From Promethearchaeota archaeon (GTDB taxonomy: Archaea > Asgardarchaeota > Lokiarchaeia > Helarchaeales > RDOG01), in NCBI GenBank assembly GCA_011365055.1, contig RDOG01000006.1, positions 109,415 through 173,414 of the forward strand: a stretch of DNA of 64,000 nucleotides. The letters are read 5' to 3'. Position numbers and translations under genes: made by a program. The notes below the pieces were generated by a model, which made no database searches, had not been told where the DNA came from, and was given only the letters and a program-made list of their open reading frames with translations. How positions within the stretch are numbered: position 1 is the first letter of the stretch; the number at the start of each line of letters is the position of its first letter. Below, piece by piece: positions 56,034 through 64,000 of the stretch.

Positions 56034-59000
56034 TCATAACTTTGAATAGGGCTCGGAATGTATGATACATCTCTTTACGCGATTAATAGACTTTCTTATA
56101 TCCGCTTCTAATTCTTCTGTTGCATGGTGAGCTTCAGTAATATTAACATTACCATCGAGATAAACAGTTAAAGATATCGACACGTAGCTATGTTCTTCTA
56201 TTATGTTCAGATGATTCCAACCTTTTACTTCTGGCATGCGCTTGATCGCTTCTTCTACTATTTGGCGTAAATTTGAGGAAACCGGTTGAATGCCATGTGA
56301 ATGAATTTTTCCAGCAGGTGGACGTTCAGGTTCAAGATGGCTTATAATTTCCAAATTTCGGCGAATATCAATAGGAAAATCTTCTTGAAGCCTTGTTTCG
56401 ATCCTAGTAGCAATATCATGAGCTGCTTCCAATGGAGTTTCTATGGGTACATCAAAATGGAATTGTAAGAGGATTTTATCCTTCATAATATCAACTGAAA
56501 TATTATGCAAGTTATTTATTTCGGGTATTTTACTACGCGCGTTTTCCATAATCTTGAAGACTTGTTGTAAAGGTGATTTACGCAATTTTTTATCAAGGTA
56601 CTTAACTAATTCGACAAGAAATACCATTGAAAATGAAACTCCCAAGACAATAAGCCAGCAACCGAAATCTAAGGGGACAACACCTAACAATGAATTTAAA
56701 CCGGGGATATAAAGGCCAGTAATGATTTGAGATAATCCCAAAATAACTGATCCAATTAATACTTTATTAGAAAAGAAATTTCCAGATTTAAAAATTGAAT
56801 TATGGAGGCTTCGATAAGAAAATATGTAAATCAAACTCTGTACACCTAAAATTGCAAATACAAATGTTCGACCTAAATCAACATTCCCTAATTGCCAGAA
56901 AATATAGAAGAGTATTAAACACAACATACCTGAACCAATGCTAATGCAAATGATAAGACTTCTACCTTTCACGTCTAAAATTGATTCATTAATATCTCTT
57001 GGAGGTGCATCCATGATACCTCTTTCACCACGCTCGAAGCCCAAAGATATATCAGCAGGTCCGTCACAGATAAGGTGAATCCATAGTATTTGAGCGATAG
57101 TTAAAGGTACTGGCCAGCCTAAAATAAAAGCACCGAAAATCACGAAAATTTCAGCAAAAGAATTAGATAGAACATATGCCACTACTTTCTTGATGTTATC
57201 AAAGATGATTCTACCTTCTTCTACAGAATTTACAAGCGTGTTAAAATTGTTATCTAAAAGGATAAGGCTTGCGGTTTCTTGAGCCACGTCAGTAGCATTT
57301 CCGACTGAAACTCCAATATTAGCTTTTTTGAGTGCGGGTGCATCGTTGACACCATCACCAATCATTGCCGTGATCTCCCCGCAAGATTGTAAAGCATTAA
57401 CTATTTTCATTTTATGATGAGGAGACACTCGGCAGAAGACTATCAATCTAGTCATATTCTCAATCAATTCTTGTTCAGACATTACTTCAAGCTCTCTTCC
57501 TTCGATGACTTGATCTGATCCCACAGCTAATCCAAGATCACGAGCTACTGTCTCTGCGGTTTTTCGATAATCGCCCGTAATCATTTTAATTTTAATTCCA
57601 GCTCGACGACAAAGGGCTATTGCATCTTTAACAGAAGGTCTAATTGGATCTTCAATTCCTACGAACCCAATCCAAGTATATCCAACTAGCTCTTGTGGAT
57701 CTGCCGTGTTTTTATAAGCCAAACCAAGTACTTTTAACCCTTTCGCAGACCAAGCTTCAAGTTCCTTGATGAGTTCCTCTTTGTCTTGGTCAGTTAAATT
57801 GCAGAAGTCCATAATTATCTCGGGTGCTCCTTTCAAAAAGCCAATCTCCGTTTCTTCTATTTTATTAACGGTCAACATGTACTTATTTTCACTTGAAAAT
57901 GGAATCTCATACAGACGCGGATATTTATCAAACAAGTCTTGAGGATTAGTCTTCATTGATTCCACGTGTGCCCAAAGACAAATTTCTAATGAATCTTCCA
58001 AATCATTGCAAAGGCTCATAACATTCAATGCTTCTTTTTCGAATCGAAAATCTGTTCGTACAACCTTCATTATTCCTTCAGTCAATGTGCCAGTCTTATC
58101 CGTGCAAATCGTGGAAACTGAACCGAGTGTTTCTACTGCAAGGAGTTTCTTAACTAATCCTTTCCTACGTAATATAATGCGCATCCCAATAGCAAGAATC
58201 ATTGTTACGGCAATGATCAATCCTTCTGGGATGGCTGCAATGGCAAGGACAACAGAAAGACGAATCATTTCAAAGATGTTAAAACCCAGAATGATTCCAA
58301 TGGTAAATATGGATATACTAATTATGAGGACTAAATAAGTCAAGGTTTTTCCGAAAGCATTTAATCTTAATTGTAATGGTGTCTCTTCATCTTTTATCTC
58401 AGCTAAAGAACCAGCAATTTTTCCAAGCTGAGTATTTAATCCCGTTGCACTTACTTTAATTACACCTCGTCCTGATAAAATCGTGGTACCCATGTAGACT
58501 TTATCATCCTTTTTTTTAATTATGGGCTCACTTTCTCCAGTCAGAATGGCTTCGTTAATCCCAAGATTTATTGCTTCAATGATTTCTCCATCTGCTGCAA
58601 CACGATCACCAGGATGCAACGTTATAATATCATCAGGTACTATTTCTGTGATCTCAATTTCGCATACTTTTCCATCTCTAATGACATGAGCGAGGGGTTT
58701 TAATAATTTTCTTAGAACTTGCATGGTTTTTTCTGCGCGATATTCTTGAAAAAATCCTAATACACAATCTAAGATGATTACAACGCCTATAATAATTGCG
58801 TCTTCAAATTGAAGAAGTAATAAGGAAATGATTGCAGCTACTGTTATGATATAAATTAACGGATTCTTGAATTGTGCAAAAAAAATTACGATAGGTTTCC
58901 TTCCAGCTTTTTCTGGAAGCTTATTCGGTCCAAATTTCTCTTTTCGTTCTAGAGCTTCTTCTGAAGTCAATCCATTTCTCGTTTGCTCTTCAATTATCAT
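56034..59000 (-). CDS. P-type cation ATPase with C-terminal CDF-like domains
   Basis: A 988-residue P2-type ATPase. An N-terminal cation ATPase domain (LTSEEALERKEKFGPNKLPE), TGES, the membrane motif AIPEGL, phosphorylation site ICTDKTGTLT (about residue 300), KGAPE and MIGDGVNDAPAL are all present, with about ten membrane segments. The PEGL motif fits calcium- or sodium-type pumps. The unusual part is residues about 810-988: two units with AHDIATRIETRLQ and HHATEELEADIRK, like the dimerisation domain of cation diffusion facilitators. This tail may sense metal. The gene sits between two copies of a longin gene end. Confidence 0.9.
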   Translation of the reverse strand: MIIEEQTRNGLTSEEALERKEKFGPNKLPEKAGRKPIVIFFAQFKNPLIYIITVAAIISLLLLQFEDAIIIGVVIILDCVLGFFQEYRAEKTMQVLRKLLKPLAHVIRDGKVCEIEITEIVPDDIITLHPGDRVAADGEIIEAINLGINEAILTGESEPIIKKKDDKVYMGTTILSGRGVIKVSATGLNTQLGKIAGSLAEIKDEETPLQLRLNAFGKTLTYLVLIISISIFTIGIILGFNIFEMIRLSVVLAIAAIPEGLIIAVTMILAIGMRIILRRKGLVKKLLAVETLGSVSTICTDKTGTLTEGIMKVVRTDFRFEKEALNVMSLCNDLEDSLEICLWAHVESMKTNPQDLFDKYPRLYEIPFSSENKYMLTVNKIEETEIGFLKGAPEIIMDFCNLTDQDKEELIKELEAWSAKGLKVLGLAYKNTADPQELVGYTWIGFVGIEDPIRPSVKDAIALCRRAGIKIKMITGDYRKTAETVARDLGLAVGSDQVIEGRELEVMSEQELIENMTRLIVFCRVSPHHKMKIVNALQSCGEITAMIGDGVNDAPALKKANIGVSVGNATDVAQETASLILLDNNFNTLVNSVEEGRIIFDNIKKVVAYVLSNSFAEIFVIFGAFILGWPVPLTIAQILWIHLICDGPADISLGFERGERGIMDAPPRDINESILDVKGRSLIICISIGSGMLCLILFYIFWQLGNVDLGRTFVFAILGVQSLIYIFSYRSLHNSIFKSGNFFSNKVLIGSVILGLSQIITGLYIPGLNSLLGVVPLDFGCWLIVLGVSFSMVFLVELVKYLDKKLRKSPLQQVFKIMENARSKIPEINNLHNISVDIMKDKILLQFHFDVPIETPLEAAHDIATRIETRLQEDFPIDIRRNLEIISHLEPERPPAGKIHSHGIQPVSSNLRQIVEEAIKRMPEVKGWNHLNIIEEHSYVSISLTVYLDGNVNITEAHHATEELEADIRKSINRVKRCIIHSEPYSKL

Positions 59001-59196
59001 TTTCGTACCTTACCTATAAACTTCTTCACGATACTATAACTCAAAAATTTCATACAAATTAAGGTCATTGCTAGGATTTATTGTTTTTATGATCAAATTG
59101 GTAAAGATAGAATTAAAGATAACTCATTTTAGGAATTCCTAATTTTGATAAGGGAATTGAGGGATTCCTAATTAATAATTAGATCTAAAAGTATTA

Positions 59197-59328
59197 AATA
59201 ATTTCATTTTAGAATATACCCCTGAAAAAAATGAGAAATTTAGGTACGAAGAACAGGTTCCTGAGTTCCAGTATCAAGATGAATTTTTGCATAAATACAT
59301 AAAAATTCTAACTTTTCAAAGATATTAA
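59197..59328 (+). pseudogene. Truncated copy of the longin-protein gene end
   Basis: About 130 bases closely similar to 55797-55930, encoding FILEYTPEKNEKFR, EEQVPEFQ, then DEFLHKY and ILTFQRY before TAA. The rest of the domain is missing. Both copies are on the plus strand and bracket the P-type ATPase gene. Confidence 0.75.
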
Positions 59329-59372
59329 TTGAATATTATTTAATAATTCTTAATTAATAAAAAAAAAGGATT

Positions 59373-60047
59373 TTAATAATCCATTAATATTAAGATGAAA
59401 GCTACTAGGATAACAATTCCAGCTGTTACATTAACCCATGTAAAAACTAGCCATCCGATTATTAAGACCGTCCACCATTCGTAAGGGATCTTGATATCTA
59501 CTTTTTCAATCATTGTTAATATCAATATTATCCCACAAATTAATCCGAATATCATATAAGAAATGGCATTTACACCGATGCTTCCAGCTTGAACTATAAA
59601 AAACAAAATAGAATTATAAATTACCCAAATGGCACCAATTAGTGCAACAATTTGAGAAGCTAAATAATCCTTTTTATCCGCAAGTAGCTCTATGACTCCA
59701 GCAGTTAAGATTAAAATGATACTAGTTGTAATTGATGCGTAACCAAAGTTCCCAGCTATTAGCCATAAGATTAAAACTGCTCCACCTATACAAAACAATA
59801 ACCACCATTCATATGGAATGGGAATCTGTTTTATTTCGATAATCTGGATCGCTAGTATGAGGATAGCAGCAGCAAGAAGTCCTATTATTCCAAAAACAAT
59901 ATTAAGAATGCCAAGTCCTTGAGTTTGTGCGATTTGAACTTGAGCTAGATTGATTCCTGTGAATATCATCCCAATACTTTCTGCAATTAAAAGTAATGCA
60001 CCTATAAGAGCAACAACTTTTGAAGCTGATAAATCTACATTAGCCAT
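59373..60047 (-). CDS. Multi-pass membrane protein with internal duplication
   Basis: A 224-residue protein made almost wholly of hydrophobic segments, six to eight helices. Two halves repeat: SKVVALIGALLLI and IPIPYEWWLLFCIGG in the first, SQIVALIGAIWVI and IKIPYEWWTVLIIGW in the second. The PYEWW motif probably marks a helix boundary. No family is recognised and no polar channel residues stand out. Function unknown. Confidence 0.7.
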   Translation of the reverse strand: MANVDLSASKVVALIGALLLIAESIGMIFTGINLAQVQIAQTQGLGILNIVFGIIGLLAAAILILAIQIIEIKQIPIPYEWWLLFCIGGAVLILWLIAGNFGYASITTSIILILTAGVIELLADKKDYLASQIVALIGAIWVIYNSILFFIVQAGSIGVNAISYMIFGLICGIILILTMIEKVDIKIPYEWWTVLIIGWLVFTWVNVTAGIVILVAFILILMDY

Positions 60048-60211
60048 TTTCCACCACTCATCATAGATATTTAATGAAATTTTGTTTTAATTTAAAATTA
60101 AAATAAATATACTTTAGAAACCTCCTCTTAAATGATCTTCCATCAAAACGAAAAATTATTTAAGCAATTATCGTTGATGAATATGAACCGAACATAAAAA
60201 AGTGAAATAAT

Positions 60212-62008
60212 CTGCAAACATATGATTCATTAATTATATTTTTATTAGTAATTCTTGCCTTTTGGGGAATAATCCTTATTGTTGAAAAAATATTTAAGTT
60301 AAGAAAGAGAGGTTGGGAAGTAGAACCTGGTTTATTAATGGCAAAAACAAAGAGATTTAATGTTTTATTGGATAAAATTGCAAGAAAAGCTCCGAAGATT
60401 TGGAAATGGTTTTGGAATATTGGTATTATTGTCGGATTCATAGGAATGTGTTTTATTGTTGGATTTCTTTTCATAAATTTGTATTATTTGTTTTCTCCAC
60501 AATCAAATGTCACGAATGCTGTAGTTCCGTTAATTCCAGGTTTGACGATTGGATTTGAGACTTTTTTACGTATTTTAATTCCCATTGTTATTGTAATGAT
60601 CTCTCACGAAATTGCACATGGAATTGCTTCTCGAGTTGAGAAGGTAAGAATAAAATCATCTGGTTTCTTAGTCTTTTTAATTTTATTTGGAGCATTCGTT
60701 GAACCTGATGAAAAAAGCCTAATGTTAAAAAAAAGACCTTCACGAATGAGAATTTATGCTGCTGGTTCCTTTAATAATATTGTTGTTGGTTTTATTTGTT
60801 TTATTCTATTGTCTAATATTACTTTTTTATTGATACCTTTTTATTCAACGACACCCGCAGGGGTAACTTTCCAAGAAGTAGATTATGCTGGTCCGACATA
60901 CGGTTTTTTATATCCAGGAAGTGTTATTACTAATATAAATGGGACCCCTATAAATGAACTAAATGATTTGGATATTTGGTTAAATAATTCAATTCCTTAT
61001 GAACATGTAAATATGACAGCGATGATTAATCCTTTTTATACAACAACGAATACAATTAAATTAGGACTTAAATCAATCGAAACAGGTCGAAATAATGTTC
61101 TAAGTAATTTGAATATGTCTTATCTTCAATCCTATAATGGCACTATAACTGGAGAGATAGAAAATATTTCAAGAGTTGATGGAAGCTATATCAACGTGAC
61201 TCCATCAACTAGCACGAACTACTCAAGAATAGATTTATATATTGATTTTATACCATTAAGAATCGATCCTAATTCGATTTCTAGTCTCATTATCCAATCT
61301 AACATATTTTTAAATAATACAAACAATATAACCTTAGCGAATTATTCAATTTTCTTAAAAAGTGGTATTAAAGTAAATCTTGGTGAATTTAATACTACTT
61401 CCAACTCAAATACTATTTCTATTGAATTTAATTGGTTTAATATTTTAAATTTTGTTAATACGACAGATTATTCTATTCACTTGTCATTTGAAGTTAATTC
61501 AACAACTAACAATTATACTTTATCAATAGATGCCATGAATTTTGCTGTAGTACATACCGCTTATATAATTGGATTACTTGGAATTCGAGGGGTTCAAAAC
61601 TATTATCCTCCAACAGGACCATTAGGATTTCTTGTAGCATTATTTGGCCCTCTATTATATATGGGATTAACGGATGTATTAATTTGGACTTTCGTACTTT
61701 CAATAGGTATTGCAATTTTTAACTTAATGCCACTTCCACCATTTGATGGAAATTCGATGTTAGTAGATCTAGTTGATTCTATTTTTAAAACTCCTATAAA
61801 AACTATGGAAGAATTAGAGCAAGAAGAAAAAAAGAAAAAAGAAAGAAAAAAATCTTGGTATAAAGTTAAAAAAACTGACATCACCAAAAGAAACGTGATT
61901 ATCTGGTCAGTAAGAATTTTTACTTTGGTAATATTCTTATTAAACGTAATAATATCAGTATTTATGATATTTACTGGAAGATTTGATTTGAGTTTACTCT
62001 TACCTTAA
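60212..62008 (+). CDS. Site-2 protease family (M50) membrane metallopeptidase
   Basis: The frame with an ATG starts at 60338, but conserved sequence continues upstream in frame: a membrane helix (IFLLVILAFWGIILIVEKIF) and GWEVEPGLLMAKTKR, which archaeal members share. No ATG, GTG or TTG occurs there; CTG 60212, with AAGTGA six bases before it, is the best start, giving 598 residues. The zinc motif is SHEIAHGIA, the second ligand is in LMPLPPFDGNSM, and a PDZ-like insert follows GVTFQEVDYAGP. It cleaves transmembrane helices, often of anti-sigma or regulatory proteins. About six helices. Confidence 0.8.
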   Translation: MQTYDSLIIFLLVILAFWGIILIVEKIFKLRKRGWEVEPGLLMAKTKRFNVLLDKIARKAPKIWKWFWNIGIIVGFIGMCFIVGFLFINLYYLFSPQSNVTNAVVPLIPGLTIGFETFLRILIPIVIVMISHEIAHGIASRVEKVRIKSSGFLVFLILFGAFVEPDEKSLMLKKRPSRMRIYAAGSFNNIVVGFICFILLSNITFLLIPFYSTTPAGVTFQEVDYAGPTYGFLYPGSVITNINGTPINELNDLDIWLNNSIPYEHVNMTAMINPFYTTTNTIKLGLKSIETGRNNVLSNLNMSYLQSYNGTITGEIENISRVDGSYINVTPSTSTNYSRIDLYIDFIPLRIDPNSISSLIIQSNIFLNNTNNITLANYSIFLKSGIKVNLGEFNTTSNSNTISIEFNWFNILNFVNTTDYSIHLSFEVNSTTNNYTLSIDAMNFAVVHTAYIIGLLGIRGVQNYYPPTGPLGFLVALFGPLLYMGLTDVLIWTFVLSIGIAIFNLMPLPPFDGNSMLVDLVDSIFKTPIKTMEELEQEEKKKKERKKSWYKVKKTDITKRNVIIWSVRIFTLVIFLLNVIISVFMIFTGRFDLSLLLP

Positions 62009-62013
62009 TAGAA

Positions 62014-62955
62014 GTGAAATATTTGTCATGTTCAAGTTGTAAAAAAAGAGATCATGTCTATTATAGAAAATATTCTGGCGAAAAATTTTGTAAAAAATGT
62101 TTTTGCACATCAATCGAAAAAAAAGTGGCTCGAACCATTTCTAAATTTAAGATGTTCACACCAACAGATCGCGTTGTTGTCGGATTATCTGGAGGCAAAG
62201 ATAGCATTGTATTGACCTATTTATTAAACGAAATTGAAAAGCGATTTCCTAATTCCGAATTGATTACATTAACGATTGATGAAGGAATAACTAATTATCG
62301 AGAAGAAAGTATTGAAATTGCTACTAAAATTACTGAAAAATGGGGTTTAACGCATAAAATATACAAATTTAAAGATACTTTTGGACATACTATTGATGAA
62401 ATAGGGAAAATTATAAAGAATAAAGAATTAGATCTACTACCTTGTTCATTTTGCGGAGTTTTTAGAAGAAAATTATTAAATATAGCAGCCAGAGAACTTA
62501 ATGCAGATAAACTAGCAGTGGGGTTTAACTTGGATGATGAAGCACAAACAATTTTAATGAATCTTATTAGAGGAGATATAGGGAGATTAAAGAGAGTTTC
62601 GGGAGAGACCAAAAAAATACATGCAAAATTTATTCCACGGGTTAGACCTTTAAGAGAAATTCATGAAAAGGAAGTTATGTTATATGCGTATTATAAAAAT
62701 TTGCCAATACAATCAAAAGAATGTCCATATGCTTTCACATCACTTAGATATAATGTTCGATCTGCAATAAATTTACTTGAACAAAAAACACCAAACGTCA
62801 AATATAATTTAGTTAAGGATATGAACATTATCTCCGACCTATTACAAGAGTCAGATTCACTACAAAAAAAAAGAGTTTACGAATGTATGAGCTGTGGAGA
62901 ACCCGCATCCACTACTACTTGTAAAGCTTGTGAAATAAAGAAATTATTAGATTAA
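62014..62955 (+). CDS. TtuA/Ncs6-type tRNA 2-thiolation protein
   Basis: A 313-residue protein of the TIGR00269 group. An N-terminal zinc finger (CSSCKKR and FCKKCF) is followed by the PP-loop VVGLSGGKDSIVLTYLL, CSFCGVFRR, GFNLDDEAQTILMNLIRGD, and a C-terminal zinc finger CMSCGEPAS, CKAC. It activates tRNA uridine with ATP and inserts sulfur at U54 or wobble U34; which one is not decided by sequence. Cys at 143 and 146 probably hold an iron-sulfur cluster. Start is GTG. It lies 5 nt after the protease gene. Confidence 0.93.
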   Translation: MKYLSCSSCKKRDHVYYRKYSGEKFCKKCFCTSIEKKVARTISKFKMFTPTDRVVVGLSGGKDSIVLTYLLNEIEKRFPNSELITLTIDEGITNYREESIEIATKITEKWGLTHKIYKFKDTFGHTIDEIGKIIKNKELDLLPCSFCGVFRRKLLNIAARELNADKLAVGFNLDDEAQTILMNLIRGDIGRLKRVSGETKKIHAKFIPRVRPLREIHEKEVMLYAYYKNLPIQSKECPYAFTSLRYNVRSAINLLEQKTPNVKYNLVKDMNIISDLLQESDSLQKKRVYECMSCGEPASTTTCKACEIKKLLD

Positions 62956-62959
62956 TTAA

Positions 62960-63043
62960 TGGCGCGAAGGGCGGGATTTGAACCCGCGAGCCCATGGGGC
63001 ACAGGATTAGCAGTCCTGCGTCTTACCGCTTGACTACCTCCGC
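62960..63043 (-). tRNA. tRNA-Ser (anticodon GCT)
   Basis: An 84-nt class II tRNA with a long variable arm (TGCCCCATGGGCTC region). Acceptor GCGGAGG/CCTTCGC, anticodon stem CAGGA/TCCTG around CTGCTAA, T-stem GCGGG/CCCGC, G73 and CCA encoded. No intron. It lies 9 nt after the SRP RNA on the same strand. Confidence 0.96.
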
Positions 63044-63052
63044 ATCAAAAAT

Positions 63053-63365
63053 AGCGATCACCCAAAATTCGATAATCGCTCTAAATAGCGTTTCTTTTAT
63101 CCGTCCTATTACCCGTATCTTCCGAACACTCATCCTAGGTCCTTACGCTGCTCACGCCAGTGCCTCGCTGGGTTCGAACCTCAAAGATGATATCAATCTT
63201 TTCTACAAAAGACGACTCATCACGGCGAGTCCCGGAAGGCGAGCAGTCATTGGATTAATGATAAAAGGCGTCTATAAAGTGCCATTACCTCCAATTGGTC
63301 TTTAGCCCGCCATTTAGACTTGCAATTATAGATAACCGCCTAATGTTATCCGCCTAGTGATCGCT
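63053..63365 (-). ncRNA. SRP RNA (7S RNA), archaeal type
   Basis: About 313 nt. The two ends pair (AGCGATCAC with GTGATCGCT) as helix 1. The 5' part has an Alu-like fold: hairpin GATAAC/GTTATC with a loop containing AGGCG, then TATAAT, like the TGTAA element. Helix 8 features are AACCC, CGAGG and AGCAG with GTAAGG; its tip is CAC-TGGC-GTG instead of the usual GGAA loop. Long pairing such as CTTTTATC with GATAAAAG forms helix 5. Its linkage to tRNA-Ser is known in other archaea. It is much richer in G/C than its surroundings. Confidence 0.78.
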
Positions 63366-63387
63366 AAAAATAAAGGTTGTTATCATG

Positions 63388-63395
63388 ATTAAAAA
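63388..63395 (-). promoter_or_regulatory. TATA-like box of the SRP RNA gene
   Basis: TTTTTAAT on the minus strand, centred about 27 bases upstream of 63365, preceded by the purine-rich CGGAAAA that could serve as BRE. It fixes the strand and the 5' end of the RNA. Confidence 0.5.
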
Positions 63396-63458
63396 TTTTC
63401 CGTAAAAAACAATAATTTTAATTTATAAAATGAATTATTGAAATAGAGGTTATAGTTC

Positions 63459-64000
63459 ATGACATTTAAAGCAATAGATCTATTTTGTGGTTGTGGTGGA
63501 TTTTCTCTAGGTTTTTTACAAGCAGGATATGAAATCATTCTAGCTATAGATATAGATCCAGTTGTACTCAAGACTTATGAATTAAATAATTATGGTATAC
63601 CAATTTTAAATTATGATATAAGATACCTTCGAGCTGAAAAAATATTGGAAATTACTGGATGTACACCTGATGTTATCATTGCAAGTCCTCCATGTGAACA
63701 ATTTAGTGTAGCAAATAGATTTAGAAAAAAGGATCCTTTCATGCGATTATACGATGATAACACGGGACAGCTAGTTTTACATGCAATTAGAATAATTGGG
63801 GACTTACAACCTAAGGTTTTTGTTATGGAAAATGTTATTCAATTAATCGATGGGGAGTTAAAGGACGCATTATGTAATGAATTTGATAGAGTTGGCTTTT
63901 CTAAAATTTTTTTTAATGTTTTTCATGCTGAAGATTATGGTACTCCATCAAAAAGAACCAGATTATTTATATCTAATGCTAAACTCCGATTAAAAAAAAC
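63459..64000 (+). CDS. Cytosine-C5 DNA methyltransferase, N-terminal part
   Basis: Runs off the window end; about 180 residues seen. Motif I is IDLFCGCGGFSLGF, motif IV with the catalytic Cys is ASPPCEQFS, motif VI is VMENV, and motif VIII is DYGTPSKRTRLF. It methylates cytosine in DNA, probably as part of a restriction-modification system; a nuclease partner would lie beyond the edge. GAGGT precedes the ATG. It is divergent from the SRP RNA. Confidence 0.92.
   Translation, partial: MTFKAIDLFCGCGGFSLGFLQAGYEIILAIDIDPVVLKTYELNNYGIPILNYDIRYLRAEKILEITGCTPDVIIASPPCEQFSVANRFRKKDPFMRLYDDNTGQLVLHAIRIIGDLQPKVFVMENVIQLIDGELKDALCNEFDRVGFSKIFFNVFHAEDYGTPSKRTRLFISNAKLRLKK

Noticed and set aside
62994..63305. 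A 103-codon open frame over tRNA-Ser and SRP RNA.
   Set aside because: It overlaps two structured RNA genes and its composition follows theirs.
63053..63365. SRP RNA on the plus strand, because CCGGAAGG and AGCAG also occur there.
   Set aside because: The plus strand lacks the Alu-like 5' part and the ACC/CGAGG side of helix 8; the TATA box and tRNA-Ser linkage support the minus strand.

Overview
The window is a low-GC archaeal chromosome segment with an almost fully occupied gene map. Archaeal markers are ribosomal protein L21e, RNA polymerase subunit F (Rpo4), an undivided RNA polymerase subunit B, transcription factor E, a histone, Pus10, Taw1, CofE, intron-containing tRNAs and an archaeal-type SRP RNA. 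Small longin/roadblock-like proteins, a PCI-like winged helix joined to a RING-like zinc motif, and bacterial-type MutS, MutL and shikimate kinase point to an Asgard (Promethearchaeota) genome, Lokiarchaeia-like in composition. That placement is an inference; no 16S rRNA gene is present.

Layout. 1-7710: the end of an HD-domain gene, a secreted subtilase, then a co-directional group of nitrilase, wybutosine enzyme Taw1, an MSMEG_0568-like radical SAM protein, an ADP-forming acyl-CoA synthetase alpha-like protein, a cysteine-cluster protein and a zinc alcohol dehydrogenase. 7713-13461: the conserved archaeal information block (deoxyribosyltransferase, DUF655, Rpo4, L21e, Pus10, longin-like protein, KsgA, HemK). 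13458-19051: second subtilase, thioredoxin, TrmJ, cysteine-cluster protein, dNTPase-like HD protein and a tiny zinc protein. 19076-31054: aromatic amino acid genes aroC, tyrA, aroA, aroK, aroE, aroD and pheA, interleaved with a DUF47 protein, an XPD-family helicase, an S4/FtsJ methyltransferase, DUF2110, TFE and histone. 31055-39841: PCI/RING-like protein, NadB, CofE, Nudix, a minimal ABC transporter and RpoB. 40042-46441: two intron-containing tRNAs and mutL-mutS, with an intein in MutS. 46598-53360: a hydrolase and a 1769-residue surface receptor-like protein. 53995-64000: four tRNAs (two with introns), DUF2122, CutA, a longin protein, a P-type ATPase with an unusual tail, a site-2 protease, a tRNA thiolase, tRNA-Ser with SRP RNA, and the start of a cytosine-C5 methyltransferase.

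The most striking signal is in the XPD-family helicase gene. Its Walker A codons are interrupted by 27 nt carrying two in-frame stops. That segment sits inside a good bulge-helix-bulge fold whose predicted cuts restore the frame exactly (GFGK-T), so it looks like an archaeal protein-coding intron. The MutS gene carries a 440-residue LAGLIDADG intein at the equivalent P-loop position. Four of six tRNAs carry introns, and tRNA-Asp carries two. RNA splicing and protein splicing therefore both matter for reading this window correctly.
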